A stretch of 64,000 bases of DNA from Ryuthela nishihirai. Taxonomy: Eukaryota; Arthropoda; Arachnida; Araneae; Heptathelidae. Where the stretch lies: the NCBI GenBank assembly GCA_038380435.1, contig JAWZYU010000009.1, positions 62,215,901-62,279,900 on the forward strand. The letters run 5' to 3'. This document shows positions 11,491 through 24,240 of the stretch, one piece after another. The first letter of the stretch is position 1, and every line of letters starts with the position of its first letter. A model generated the notes under the pieces. That model ran no database searches. It was not told the origin of the DNA and saw only the letters and a list, made by a program, of their open reading frames with translations. The translations under genes and the position numbers were made by a program.

Positions 11491-12389
11491 CTAGGAGTAG
11501 CTTCAAGAAATCCTTCTCCATCCGATATGTTGCATATCAATTAAATAAAAATCTGTAAGCAAGAAGTTTATTTCGCTTCCTCCTCTTCCTTCTTTTCCTT
11601 TATTTAGGATATACATTCTTTATTGCGGAATATGATATATGAAGTGCTGATGTAAATCAGTAATGCCGATTATAAATATTATAAAAATATATATAAATGC
11701 CGATTATAAAATCGCTTTATAACAATACCAGCTAAATGGTACGTAAGTTAGAAAACATTGTTTTTAGAGGAAAGGTTTCGGGGTAGGGGGGGGGGAGGCG
11801 TTAAATACCACGGGTAGTCTAAAGAAAGAAATGTCAAATACCATAATGATTTTTCCTCACTTCCGATGAAGTTGAAAATTACCTGTAATGAATAATAAAT
11901 GTGATAGAAAAGAAATTAATACAACAAAATTATATTTGCATTCAGTTTTAATGCATTTATTCAAAAATCGGTCGGAACAAAATAAAAAAAATACTAGTTT
12001 TAACACAAGATATAGTAACTCTATAAAGCTTGTTAAAATGTTACATAGAAGACTGGAATTCAGAAACATTACATTTACCTTGCACTAAAATTATTTCATT
12101 TTTTTAGCAGATAACATAAAAATGGAAAAAAAAGTATGCATTGTTTTAATCCAGGAAATACGGAATACTGAAAACATTTAATTGTATTTTTTTTCATATT
12201 GAAATTGATATTGAAAACATTAATGATTATTGTTCAATTTTTTTAAAATAAGTATTGAATATATTTACATTTATTGTTGTCAAAAATGATTGATCAGAAG
12301 CATATAAGGTTAATAAAATCCTTGGCGAGTATTTAAACTCTTGAAGATTTCATAAATTTCCATTTAAAATATTTGTGCCCGTTGGGTTG

Positions 12390-12655
12390 AAGCAGGGCTA
12401 AATATAGGAAGGGGGGCAAGTAGGTTATTACCCCCCTTTCAGAATACTAGTAAATGGTAATAGAGGAAAAATTAATAAACTTATTTATATTTCATGCAAT
12501 TTTCAAGAATTTTTTAAGAACGTAAAAATATGTGGGAAATGTTTTCTGCATTGGAAATGTGGAAATCCAGTCTCTTGGCTCCCCCAGTTTTCTTTATCCG
12601 GCTGGATTGTGTTTAATTCACCCCCCCCCCCCGCCCCTTCGATTTTTTCTAGGCC
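12390..12655. mobile_element. Possible hAT-type MITE with G/C-rich ends
   Basis: The left end GGGCTAAATATAGGAAGGGG faces a right end whose reverse complement reads GGGCCTAGAAAAAATCGAAG and then GGGG, including a run of about 14 C. G-run ends of this form are common in hAT MITEs, but no convincing 8-bp target duplication is visible. The call is tentative. Confidence 0.3.
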
Positions 12656-13724
12656 CGAGCTTGGGTTCTAGTGTTATTCGCTTTGTCTTTATGACTTCTC
12701 TGTGTTCTTGAACTAAACGACCGGATAAAATTGCATCTGAGAGTCATATACCAGATTTATACTTTTTTCCCTGTATTGATGTTTATATATTAAGTATTTT
12801 TTTCCTACTTTGAATAATGAAGTTAATTTATCGCTGTTTTACAGTAACGTAATGTATTAAAAACAAAATAAATTTTTTGTTGTTATTAATTGGTTGCTGA
12901 AATAAATAAAAGACAAAAAATTAATTTCGGAAAGGAATGATGTATATATCGGAGTGTAAAAACAAGGTCTGTAAATTGTAGTAGCTGCCATGCTAGCACC
13001 TAATGTCCGACCCAGTCTTCTCATGGTACAGACCGTTAGTACAAGATACTCTCTTGTGGAAGAGAACAGAAGGGAGGCTGCCAGATCAGTGTGGTCTACT
13101 GATCTGCATTAATATAGCTACTTTTTTTCCTACTCTACTGGGGAGTGGTAAACCACTCGGGGTCATGGTCAAGACTATGCAGCATATATCAACCTGAACG
13201 GAATAATGACTCTGAGCTTGATTATAGATCCTGAATTTTATGCGCTGGTGATCTTCTGTTTAGGGAAAATCTTCCGCTGTATTTTCTGTTTGTTTGTGGG
13301 TTGACAGCCCTAAGTGAATGGATTCATAGGATACGTTTTATCGTCTGGTGGAAGAAGTCATCGCAAGCACCTGAACTCTTGTTTCTATGGCCATCGTCAA
13401 ACCTAAATTGGAGGAAATCTTCCAGCGTAGATGGCTCAGCCTTTAGTAAAGGGTTGGGAATAGATCTTTTCCCCATGCCTGCGATTAGGGGGCCGTTTGA
13501 TATTATTACTTCAAGCACTTCCTCTGTCAATAAACATAATTTCTTTAAACATCCCACTAACCATTTTCTCTTCACGGATAGTTGGAATGTGAGATTATTC
13601 TCTTAATGTGCTCACACAGGAATTCCACCACTATGACATAGATATTCTCGTCTTGCAAGAGACCAGATGGAAAGATAAAGGTAGATACTTAAATTTCTCA
13701 TTTCAGGAAGCGAATATGGAAAAC

Positions 13725-14184
13725 ATCTCCAAGGTGCAGGATTGCTTCTCAGCAGACACGTTAGTGATGCTCTTCTAGGATATGAGTTCATTAATGGCAG
13801 GTCTCTTACAGATAAATTTCAAACAAGCATTAAAGACTTGAATGCTGTTGACTCTGTTGTTATGCCCCCACCGAGTATTCCGACGAGGACGAGACAGATA
13901 GATTTTATGGACAACTTCAGAATATTTTGAATTCCACCAAGAAAGAAGATATTGTCGTTGCTCTAGGCGACTTCAATGTTAAGATTGTTGCTGATTTTGC
14001 TCTTTCGGGAGGGGTGAAATGTCTTTTTGATATTGGTAGTAGCAATGGCAATGGGCAACGTCTCCTGCAGGTAAGTAAACTTAATGGTTTGATAATAACT
14101 AACAATTATTACAAACACCGTGACGTACATAAGTACACATGGGTTTCACCAGATAGGTTGCATAAGAATTTGATTGATTATTAA
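13725..14184 (+). pseudogene. RTE endonuclease domain (copy A)
   Basis: Fragments in alternating frames read LLSRHVSDALLGYE, then KEDIVVALGDFNVKIVADF, SNGNGQRLLQVSKLNG, YYKHRDVHKYTWVSPD and NLIDY. GDFN and the WVSPD-NxIDY stretch are active-site regions of apurinic-type endonucleases, which nick the target DNA in LINE integration. Compared with copy B, the His of the final SDH motif lies in another frame. The frame is broken at least twice between 13740 and 13930. Confidence 0.8.
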
Positions 14185-15053
14185 TTAACAGCAAATAAAC
14201 TAGTTTGTTAAGAATACCAGTTCATATAGGGGAGCTGAAATCGGATCTGACCATTACCTTATTAAAAGTGTACTGCAACTTAAATTTCAGCACTGTTGTA
14301 CTAATGTAAAAAAAAAGTTACCTTTAACACTGAAGCTCTGAAAGACCTAGTTATAGATAAAGCTTACCATGATAAGTTACTTAGTCATTATGACAGTCAT
14401 GGTTTGCTTAATGCTGAAGTTGGTAAATAATGGGACAGTTTTAAACAGACTTTTCTTAAAACTAACAGTACTCTTTCGAGTAAAGATAAAGCACAGGTGG
14501 AAAAATTATTTGAGTGATAAGGCACTGGAGTTTAAGTTGGAAAGAAAGAACTGGAGGGATATTCGTAATAAATACCCTACTAGTCCTAGTAGAAAATGTA
14601 AGAAAAGCTTAATAAACGTGTAAAGGATCAATTAGAGCTGATATGAATCATTGGCTTAATGTCAATGATTCTTATCCAGATTCTCGGCTGGCAAGGCCGA
14701 GGAAGCAGTTATACAGCGTGACAGCAGAGAGCTGTACCAGATAGTTGATGTTCTGTGTGTGATAAAACGGACAAATATACAGGGATTGAAGGATAAACAA
14801 GGTAAGGTTATTGAAGGTGAGGATTCCGTCATGGCTGGGTGGGTTGAGAATTTCAGAGACGTTACAAACAAGGTGGTTAGTTCTGCCCCATTGTTTCTAA
14901 TGATGATAGATGCATTAATGGTTTTAATGCTGGCCCTGTAATACAATCTGAAGTTATTTGGCTATTTCTAAACTTAAACCTCATGAATCCTCAGGGGTAG
15001 AACTGGGAATGTTTCTGTTACTAAGTGGCCGACTAAAATTTTGAATATCTTTT

Positions 15054-16329
15054 ATGATAATGGCATTGTTCCTAAGGATTTTGTCAAAGCTATCATTATC
15101 CCCACTCTTTTTAAGAAAAGGTGATTGCAGTTCTTGTGATAACTACAACGGTATCAGCTTACTTTCTGTTCCAAGCAAAGTTCTTTGCTTGATTGTGCTT
15201 GATAGAATTAAGAATCTGATTAACGAAAAATTGTGTGATGAGCAATTCAGAAGTGGCAAGGGATGTGTATATAATATTTTTTCACTTAGGCAGATTCTTG
15301 AGAAATGTTTATAATTTCAGAAACCTGTGGTTACTAGATTTGTAGATTTCAAATATGCTTTTGAATATGGTGACCGTAGGTAATTTGTGGTTGATTGTGA
15401 GATCTTATGTCATATCAGATAAGCTAATTAACATTATGAACGTTCTCTATAATAACACTGAGTCATGTGTGAGAGTTGGTAATGCTTGCAGCAATATGTT
15501 TAGCTTTGCTTCTGTACTCCGTAAGGTTGCATTCTGTCTCCTTTCCTCTTTAGTTTGGTTATTGGTTATGTTATGTGACATTCAGTGCAAGGAAATATTT
15601 TGGGGTTAAATAATCTAGAGATCTGAAAACAGATGATTCGGCCCTTTTGGCAAATGATGTTTATGAGATGAGCTCTGTCATTAAAGCTGTTGATCAGACT
15701 GGTAGTAGAGTAGATTTGGTGATAAAAAGAGATAAAACTAAAGTGATAAAAATAGGTCAGCAGGATGTGGTTCGGTTAATCTGTATAGTTCCATTTTTTG
15801 AGCAGATGTCTCAATTGAATTATCTTGGGAGCTATGTAACTGATACTGTAATATGCGGCAAGAGATAAACAGACGAGTAGGGCTTGGTGCTGAGACTGTT
15901 AGAAAGATACGAATAGTGTGGAGAAATAGACGTATATACCTAAAGACTAAAATTAGATTGTATAATACTTTGTTTCTTTCTAGGGTTAGTTATGGTGCTG
16001 AAACGTGGACGCTTTGTAAACAAGATAACAGGAAACTAAATGCTTTTGATTCTAGATGCTTATGCAGTATCTTGGGCATTAAGTGGTTCAACTTTGAAAG
16101 CAATGATCAGGTTAGGCAAAGGAGTCAGCAACCTCCTTTAAACAGCATATTGTGCAGAGAGAGTCTCCGTTGGTTTGGCCATATTGCCCGTATGGATTAT
16201 TATAGATTGGCGAATAGGGTTATGAACAGTGTGCCTAAAGGCATCAGAAAGAAGGGGAGACCTAGGATGCGGTGGGCAATGTCAAACAGGACCTTGTTAG
16301 AATTGATGTGCAGTGGCCAGGTGCAGTAG
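15054..16329 (+). pseudogene. RTE reverse transcriptase and C-terminal domain (copy A)
   Basis: Readable blocks are YNGISLLSVPSKVL, LWLIVRSYVISDKLINIMN, DDSALLANDVYEMSS, then RVSYGAETWTLCKQDNRKL and LRWFGHIARMDYYRLANRVM with GRPRMRW. The palm motif that reads YADD in copy B is damaged here: only the DD remains, in a disrupted context near 15630. The longest surviving frame, 15853-16329, is the C-terminal region after the RT. Confidence 0.8.
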
Positions 16330-16419
16330 ATGTAGCTCAGGACAGACTTGCTTGGAGAACTAAATTGCACGGTCTGGTTGGACCTCCGTAGCCCATGGCT
16401 GCTTGAGGATGATGATATG

Positions 16420-17320
16420 TACAAAAACTCATTGTGTAAAAAATTTCGGTTAGAGACAAAACAACGAAACACAACACATATTTTGAAGGAAAACGTTTCA
16501 AAGACCACTGAAACATATAAATAATATTATACTGGAACAAAGCTCTGATTTGATCGGTCGTTTGTTCCCCACTTCCCACCGTTATTTTACCTTTTCTTTT
16601 CAATTTTACGAATTTATTTATCATAAACCATAACGATCCATGAAACCATCTCATAGTCACTACTGAATAAATACACAAATAAACTGAACTGCTGAATAAA
16701 CACACAATCAGAGAAATACACTCTACGTGACCAATCAGAAAATCTATTTTCATACTGCAGTTGCTAAAGTTGATTATGAAATATAACAAAATTTCATGGG
16801 AAATTCTATCAGACTGGGCAATTTTTCCCTTTTACAAAGAGATAAAAAAACGAAAAATTCTTGAACGCAGTTTTGCTGGATAGGATGGCTGCTGCAGAGT
16901 TTGACACTCTAATGAAGCAACAAGTTAGGCGACATCTCTCCTGAGAGGATTTGTCGAACCGTTAAGTTCGAGGCATCTGTAGCAAAGCAAACAATTTTCT
17001 CTTTTCTTACTTCCACTCGACGTTTTGTCAACTTGGATTTCCTTTCTGTTTCTCCGCTTCGTTGTCTCTCTGTACAATATATATTGGCAGATATCGACGA
17101 CGATCAATATCTTATAAGGACCTTTGGTAGATGTGTAGTTCACTCGTAGTTGGGAAACACGTATCTTCCATTTGACACTACTGGAAAAGAGTGTTTTCTT
17201 TTTACTTTAAAACTTCTTTGTTTTATGTATTTATAAATAATGTTTGTGTTTATAAACTATGTAGAATTTGCATAACTTTATTTCAGTAGTAAAAAGAATC
17301 ACAGGAGATATTCTGTAGAT
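16420..17320. other. Unassigned DNA
   Basis: No recognised family. A minus-strand frame at 16925-17143 is moderately GC-rich and Lys/Arg-rich but resembles nothing I know. Confidence 0.45.
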
Positions 17321-17324
17321 ATGG

Positions 17325-17560
17325 AACTCATGAAATGATAAGCTGAAAAAAAAATGGTTTTACACTACACCTATCAACGGCTCATAGCCGTTGATAGGTG
17401 TAGTGTAAAACCATTTTTTTGTAGTGGTGTAGGTGTGTAGTAATGTTAAAACCATTTTTTTTTGTAGTGGTTAGCATAACTGGCATGTTCCAGGAGAGGT
17501 GAGTTCGAATTCCACTCACGCAAAAGCAATTTTTTTCCAGCTTATTATTTCATGAGTTAT
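17325..17560. mobile_element. Small foldback MITE with a 35-bp perfect hairpin and tRNA-like core
   Basis: The outer ends are inverted repeats: AACTCATGAAATGATAAGCT on the left and its near-complement AGCTTATTATTTCATGAGTT on the right. Inside, 17348-17382 and 17386-17420 form a perfect 35-bp inverted repeat with a 3-base loop. A partial third copy of one arm (near 17443-17465) follows. The right half carries TAGTGGTTAGCATAACTGG and GAGTTCGAATTCC, which look like pol III A and B boxes. It may be a MITE that absorbed a tRNA-derived piece, or a tRNA-SINE folded on itself. Confidence 0.6.
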
Positions 17561-17659
17561 ATAACTTTAACCTGGTTGTTTTGTAGAGTATATACAATAC
17601 ATCTTTTGGAATTTAATGCTATTTCACCCTAAATCTCTATTTTATAAGTAGTTATTATA

Positions 17660-18015
17660 AAAGAGTACCTTAATTTTAAGTGTTATATTTTATTACATAC
17701 TTAAATAGCAGAAGAAATTGTCTGTCCAAACTGTTAATAAACTCAAAGTTCACTTCGTATGATGGCGTCGAGTTAATTTCACATGGTGACGCTAGTATTA
17801 CAGGTAATGTATTAGATGCTAAATTTTTAAACTCCTGGATTGGTAGAGGTGGATCGATCTTTCTACCCACGGAAAGTTCTCATTTGACATCACTGGATTT
17901 TTTGTTCGAGAAAACATTGGAAGCATTCTTTATTCCGAAAAATATTGGTTTGAAATATGCAAATACAGTTCCATTATTAAGAATACCCAAGGTTGGAATA
18001 TATTTAATTAAATAA
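17660..18015 (+). pseudogene. Tc/mariner-type transposase C-terminal fragment, copy 1
   Basis: An inverted terminal segment at 17660-17730 is followed directly by a frame reading LNSWIGRGGSIFLPTESSHLTSLDFLF. This corresponds to the R/W-IGRGGP-x-WPPRSPDLTPLDFFLWG block around the third catalytic acidic residue of one mariner/Tc-type family. The N-terminal DNA-binding domain is absent, so this is an internal-deletion derivative. Confidence 0.6.
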
Positions 18016-18139
18016 TTAGTGACAAAAGTGAATTTGTGTCTAAAATGTAAATGATTCGACAGCTGTAGTTGCATAGAAATTTCTAAGTGATGCTCTGCTC
18101 AGATTTCCTTCTGATGACTGCCTGGAGTATCAGATGACA

Positions 18140-18600
18140 GATCTAGTATTGAATGTGTCTTAAATGCCAAATTTCCAAATCGCTGGATTGGCAGAGGTGG
18201 ACCGATCCTGTGGGTCCCTGAGAAGTCCCAATTTAATATCATTGGACTTCTTTTTTGGGAAGATGCATTAAAACCATCGTTTATTCCAAAAAAAAAAATA
18301 TATATAGTGATTTACAGCATTTAAAGGAAAAATATCACTGCAGCTGTGGAAAGTGTAAGGTTAATTAATATTGCATCTGTGAAAAATGTAGCATCATATA
18401 TGCTGAGCCGAGTCTCGACGAAGGTTGAATATTATGCCACCAATGGCTCTCCCCTACTGATGTCTGTTGAAAGCAAGACGAAACTGATACACTACCTTGA
18501 CATTTTGTGCACACAATTACTTCTGTTGCATAATTATTTAATAGAATATAACACTTCAAAATATGGACATTCTTTTTTAATGACCCTATATAAAGCAGAG
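18140..18600 (+). pseudogene. Tc/mariner-type transposase C-terminal fragment, copy 2
   Basis: The frame near 18160-18285 reads NAKFPNRWIGRGGPILWVPE and continues into a degraded LDFFFW-like stretch. It is followed by the 3' terminal region at 18486-18590 (CATTTTGTGCACACAATTAC). It lies only 130 bp after copy 1 and is more degraded, so the pair looks like a local duplication or two nested insertions. Confidence 0.6.
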
Positions 18601-18624
18601 ATAGACAACATGTAACTCTTTTCA

Positions 18625-19420
18625 TAATTTTTGACTAATATTATTATTTTTTCTTTTAGTATATATTGTGGCTCTTTTCATTTCTTGCGTTACTTTGATT
18701 TCGTAAATTTATTATTAGTTTTGAATGATATTAACACGTTGAATTTCTTTCAGACACTTTGATATTCAAAATCGTTAAGTAAAATTTTATGGTTCTGTAA
18801 AGGTAGGTCAGATGGTTATGTTTTGGTTGAAATGGATTCCAAAATCCGAATTGGAGAATGGCAAGAAATACTGTGGCTATTTAAGAACATATGCTAAATA
18901 TGATGCATATACTCCTACCTAATTTTAATTTCTTGTAGCGTTTTTCTTTCTTGAATTACAGAATGTTTGTAAAAATTTTGTCTTAAAATGTTCTATGTAC
19001 AAACATGTTTTAGTGGGTTGGTTAATATTATATAACAAATAACCGAAAATCATAAACGGGAATCTATTCTATTTATTGTTGCGTATTAATGTCATGAGTT
19101 CTACTATAAACATTACATAAATTCAAATTTCAACCGACAATAAGTTGATGCAAATAATGTATTTTGCTGTTCAGGAATGTATCTTTGGACTAAACAAAAG
19201 GAATTTCTTCAATATGAATACATTAATTGACCAATATAGCACACAAAAAAACTGCAGTTTCTCGTTCACACATTTACCCAAATTTGGTAGAATGCTTTAC
19301 TATTTCAATGTATGCACAAACAGGTTCGGCATCTTAATTTGAAAGAAAATGTTTCAAAATATGCAAATTGTCTAACAATCAGTTATTTTCCAATTAAAAA
19401 AAAATCTTACAAAAAACTGG
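18625..19420. other. Unassigned AT-rich DNA
   Basis: Nothing recognised on either strand. Confidence 0.5.
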
Positions 19421-19640
19421 ATGGAGTGATCAATGGGCTAAATGATCAGGTCACAAGGTCCTCAAGGGTTTAGAGGAGGTTGCAGATGTAAATTCATTGA
19501 ACAGCTGTTAGGAAACAAATGAAAGCCTCCCATCCAGCACGGCCTTTAACGTGAACAGGGTATGAGACTCCTGCATCTAGTTCACTGCTCGTCCCATCCG
19601 ATAGACAATGTCTCCAGTGGAGTAGGAGTGGGAAACTAGG
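19421..19640 (-). repeat. SINE family B copy, minus strand, truncated
   Basis: Contains the reverse complement of the family B tail and centre: GGTCACAAGGTCCTCAAGGG, GAAAGCCTCCCATCCAGCAC, and CCCATCCGATAGACAATGTC. The tRNA head is lost. Confidence 0.65.
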
Positions 19641-20130
19641 GAGACTGAGACTGCGCAGTTGACACTTCGACATTTCTGCTGTGTCATAAGGTAATCGACA
19701 CATGAAGGATAGTTATTACCGAATAACCTAAGAAAAATTTATTTTCGAAATTTTAACTCTGCAGGTTCACATTGTTCACTAAGTATTTATATAGGCCACT
19801 GAGTATTATATAAATATATAAGAAGCTAAATTTCTCTAAATGAAGATTATTCAGACTTTTAGTTCCAAAAAATTCATCATACTTAACTTTCTTATGAATA
19901 AATAGAAAAAATAATACTGAACCTATAGAAAATGAAAATTTTACAGTGAAAGATTAGGCATTCAGTTGGATTAAACTGAGAAAAAAAAATGAATAAAAAT
20001 ACTTATAATTTCAACTAATATCGACCTTCATTGGGCATAGACTATCCATATGCAGGAACGAAAGAAAAATAACTCATATAGTCACAAAAAATAGCAGTGG
20101 TATTAATTGCTTAAAAAAAATAAAAATAAA

Positions 20131-20203
20131 TACCCCCTCAAACAGCTGCTTGCCACAGAGGTCTGACAGGAGCCTGTCAGTTTACATGCCAAAGTAGATG
20201 ATC
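20131..20203 (-). repeat. SINE family A 3' fragment
   Basis: The reverse complement of the family A 3' end: TACCCCCTCAAACAGCTGCT, then GACAGGAGCCTGTC. It is strongly 5' truncated, as expected of target-primed copying. Confidence 0.8.
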
Positions 20204-20209
20204 TTAGGA

Positions 20210-22050
20210 AGCTCATTAAACTCGTGATAGATAGTTGTCCAGTTGTATAACTAATGTACAATATGTTCCTGTAATCTAAAAACGGATGGCTTATTTATCA
20301 CACAACTCTGCGAACAGAATATAATCTAAGAGTTCACATTTCAGTGTCCAGTAAGCAATTTGTGTTTCGATCCCTACTTTTGGTGATTTGGAAGATGCAA
20401 GCCCATTTCTTTTGCTGAATGATTCAGAAGCAGCATAAATATCGACATCGAGGGAAACACATTACCGAGGATCAGCAGACGGCACGCTGCCAAGTAACAA
20501 CCCGTAGTGTGTTAGGGAAGGAAAATCACTAATGTTTTTCTCCAAAGAGCATGAGAAAAATGGCAGAAATCAGTAAGAATAGTAAGTATCGCACAATGTC
20601 TTTTATGAATGACATTTCTGGGAAATGTACATTATAATTCCTAACATTACTGATGGTAATGTTGGCTGTTAAACCAACTTTAAAAACAAGATTTTTTTCC
20701 TTATCCTAAGCATGGAAATCACTAGTGATGGGTTGTCTATTAGGCCATCTGGGGCAATTCCCCACCAAAAATAATCATAAAAAATAATAAATAGATTACA
20801 GATTTAGTAAGCATTATTTGTCATATCTAAATTAAAATATTATCACTTTTATATTAGTTTTGTAATCTTATTTGACGTGTTACATAGACCATTATTAGCA
20901 TTTACTTTGCGAATCAGGGCTACGTCGGTGTCTTTCGTGTTGCCAATAAGGGTTTAACATATCGTACACTACCGAGAATCTTAGCATTATTTATTACAGT
21001 AACGACACAAAGCGAAGAGGCTGAAATAGTCTCTAAAAATGCTAATTTTTAACATCTAATCGGTAATGATTCACTACGGTGGATAAATGCCTTTTAATTT
21101 TTTGAACTTGCAACTTAAAACTCTCCTGTTCAATCTCAGACGCTGGTCATTAATCAGAGAGAATTTTTTTTTCAGTCTCTTTTTATAATTCATTTTATTA
21201 CCATATCTCTTTCTTACTGTCCATTTTGAAACAAATTAATATATGTAATAAAATATAGATGTAATAAATTAATATTGTAAATTAAATAAAACCAAAATAG
21301 ACAACTTTTCAAGTAGCAACTTACATGCAATTCAGTTTAAAATAATAAATACAAATTTACTCGGAATTATAAAAAAATTAATATATAGGTTTACTCCAAA
21401 AACAAAAGAGTAAACCACTATATTAAACATAATTTTTTCAGATAGTTTTTTAAATATGTTTAAAATTATATGAAACTAGAAAGGAGAGAAAAATTACCTA
21501 TGTGTGTATATATATACAGGTAATTATTACAGTGGAGGGGCAAAATGCTGAATTCAATTAAAAAGGACACATTTCAAGTTTGCTTTTTTTCCAATTTTTT
21601 TTTGGTAAAAATAATACACATTGACAATATCTGAAACAAAACATATGTATGCATTTCGAAGCGCCGTTTCAGTCCCATTCAGTTCAATTGGTTATCACTC
21701 ATCTTCCATTTTTTACATCCGAGCTCTTTCTTTTGTAGTCCAAGTGCCCCACCAAACATTTTTGTCAACAGTCGCCACTGTATCAGAGTTAGAAATTTAA
21801 GAAAGCGTAAATATTAATAAACATACCGTAGGAACTCTAAAATTCATTCCTCAATGTTCTTCTAGAAGATTCTGAAAGATTAGAATCATTAACATTTGAG
21901 GTTTCTTACAAATGGACTGTGTACTTTTATAAAATATGCAAAAATGTACAGAAATTCATACATGCCATAGGTACATTCCATTCAAATTTTATGACATTAA
22001 CTTCATTGTCAATATCAGTTACAGTCTGGAAATCTTAAGTAAATCGTGTA
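20210..22050. other. Unassigned AT-rich DNA
   Basis: No gene recognised. Possible but unproven element edges lie at about 20750 (GGGGCAATTCCCCACC) and about 21780 (minus strand CAGTGGCGACTGTTG), about 1 kb apart. I could not pair them as terminal repeats. Confidence 0.4.
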
Positions 22051-22202
22051 TATACACCGAATAGCCAAAACATTATGACCAGAGCTTCATTATGCAAATC
22101 GAAGCAATTGCAGATAAATGACGGCGCATGTGAAGGTCATGAAGCGGTATAAATAACACCTGATACTGAGCTCTGTTAATCAGTGTTATTCTTGTTCTTC
22201 AG

Positions 22203-22494
22203 ATGGGAAAGACAGCGGCTTTAAGTGAGTTTGACAAAGGCCAAATTGTAATGACCAGACGACTGAGTCAGAGCATTCCGAGACTGCAAAGCTTGTGGGA
22301 TGCTCACGGTCAGACGTGGTTAGTACCTACAAAAAGTGGTCAGAGGAAGGAAAAAACACTAATATCCAGCAAGGTGTGGGCCGACCACGGCTCATGGATG
22401 TTAGAGGCTATTCCAATCGAAGACTATCCCGTATGGTACGAGCCAACAGAAGGGATACTGTGGCGCAACTCGTCCGAAATTTGAATGATGGTGA
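22203..22494 (+). pseudogene. Tc1-like transposase N-terminal part (copy T2)
   Basis: From 22203 the frame reads [20 protein letters not shown], the start of a Tc1 transposase with its helix-turn-helix. It shifts to the frame reading MGCSRSDVVSTYKKWSEEGK (22295 on), then GVGRPRLMDVRG and MVRANRRDTVAQLVRNLNDG. One frameshift therefore lies near 22290. The hAT-like insertion interrupts it just after NLNDG. Confidence 0.8.
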
Positions 22495-22544
22495 CGGGAG
22501 TCAGGGGCGTAGCCATGGGGTGGGGAGGAGGCTCCCCCAAAGTA

Positions 22545-24240
22545 ACTCGGAGTTGGCAAAATTCGAAGCGACTTCGTAAAATCTAGGTGAGTTGTGGAAA
22601 TTTGTAATTTTTTTGTTTGGAAAATTAAGGGGAGTTGTCAAAATCGCGACAACTTGGCAAATCTAAGGCAGTTTGGAAAATGGAGAGACGGCAAAATTTA
22701 GAGCAGTTGGCAAAATTCGAAGCCACTTAGTAAAATACAGGTGAGTTGGCAAAATTCGAAGCCACTTAGTAAAATACAGGTGAGTTGGCAAAATCGGGAC
22801 AACTTGACAAAATCTTAGGGAGTTACAAAATTCGGAGTGACTTGGTAAAATCTTGGGGAGTTGGCAAAATCGGGACAACTTGACAAAATCTTGGGGAGTT
22901 GACAAAATTCGGAGTGACTTGGCAAAATCGTGGGGAGTTGGCAAAATTCAGGTGAGATGTAAAAATTAGGATTTTTTTCTGTAAAACTATGGCGAGTTGG
23001 CAAAATCTGAGAAACGTTGGCAAAATTCGGAGTGACTTGGCAAAATCGTGGGGAGTTGGCAAAATTCAAATGAGATGTGAAAATTTTGATTTTTTTTCTA
23101 GAAAATTATCGCGAGTTGGCAAAATTTAGGACAGTTGGCAAAATCTAGGAGCAGTTGGCAAAATCTAGGGGTAGTTGGAAAAACTAGGGGCAGTTGGCAA
23201 ATATCTGAGTGGCTTGGTAAAATCGTGGAGAGTTGACAAAATTCAGGTGAGATGTGAAAATTGCAATATTTTTTCTGTAAAATTATGGCGTGTTGGCAAA
23301 ATCGAGACAACTTCGCAATATCTAGGAGAGCTGGCAAATCTTGGGGGAGTTGGAAAAATTCAGAGTGACTTTGCAAAAATCAGGTGTGATGTAAAATTGG
23401 GATTTTTTTTCTGTAAAATTGTGGCGAGATGGCTAAATCGAAAAAGCTTGGCAAAATCTAGGGAAGTTGGCAAAACTGGAAACCACTTAGTAAAGTACAG
23501 GTGAGTTGTAAAAATTAGGATTGTTTTTGTGAAATTAAGGAGAGTTGGAAAAACCAAGAACTCTTGGCAAAATCTAGGGGAGTTGGCAAAATTTGAAACC
23601 ACTTGGTAAAATACAGGGGAGTTGTGAAAATTGTGCCTTTTTTGTGCAATTAAGGAGAGTTGATAAAATTCGAAGTGACTTGTCAAATTCAGGGAAGATT
23701 TAAAATTACGGCGAGTTGGCAAAATCTACAGTAGTTGGCAAAATTCGAATCCACTTGGTAAAATATAGGCGAGTTGTGAAAATTGAGATTTGTTTTGTGA
23801 AATTAAGTAGTGTTGAACAAATTGAGGAAACTTAACAAAATATAGAGCAGTTGGCAAAAATCGAATCCACTTAGAAAATACGGTCGAGTTGGGATAATTA
23901 GGATTGGGTTTGTGAAATTACGGTTAGTTGACTAAAATGAAGAAAACTTGGCAAAATCTTGGGGAGTTTGAAAAGTTCGAAGCGATTTGGCAAATTTAGG
24001 AGAGATGTAAAGATTTGGATTAGTTTCGTGAAAGTAAGGAGAGTTGGCCAAATCAAGGGAAAATTCACACTGACTTGCTACAATTCACAATCCAGACGAA
24101 ATGCAAATATTGGAATTATTTCTGTGAAATTTTGGCTAGTTGGCAAAATTGGAAGTTGAATGGCAAAACACGGTTAGTTGGCAAAATTGAAAGTCAAATA
24201 ACAAAATGCAGGAGAGTTGTGAAAATTGCCTCAAACCCCT
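22545..24240 (+). repeat. Minisatellite array, about 20-bp unit in higher-order units of about 120-170 bp
   Basis: The recurring core is GAGTTGGCAAAATC, or variants such as ACTTGGCAAAATC and CACTTAGTAAAAT, repeating about every 19-21 bp. A T-rich spacer like GATTTTTTTTCTGTAAAATT recurs about eleven times (near 22600, 22970, 23085, 23260, 23390, 23510, 23625, 23785, 23905, 24010 and 24115). This marks a higher-order repeat. Sequence divergence rises toward the 3' side. The long reading frames across it are periodicity artefacts. Confidence 0.9.

Larger units (their letters stand above)
12988..16412 (+). mobile_element. RTE-type non-LTR retrotransposon (copy A), decayed
   Basis: Its sequence is collinear with the minus-strand copy B at 48.7-52.1 kb. 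It has a shared 5' leader (CCTAATGTCCGACC), an AP-endonuclease region, a reverse transcriptase region and a C-terminal region ending in GGTTGGACCTCCGTAGCCCA. The 3' end runs into GAGGATGATGAT, a short trinucleotide tail like the (CAT)n of copy B. Such LINEs copy themselves by nicking a target and reverse-transcribing their own RNA there. Many frameshifts and stops make this copy inactive. Confidence 0.85.

Noticed and set aside
20745..21782. A 1-kb hAT-like element
   Set aside because: Possible edges exist, but I could not align them as inverted repeats or find a target duplication.
22663..23722. Several overlapping minus-strand frames of 79-120 codons rich in CQLPKILP-type repeats
   Set aside because: They lie wholly in the minisatellite and reflect a repeat whose unit rarely forms stops. 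No protein family, start signal or conservation is visible.
22545..24240. A CRISPR-like array
   Set aside because: Units are diverged throughout with no identical repeats separated by unique spacers, and the context is an animal transposon.
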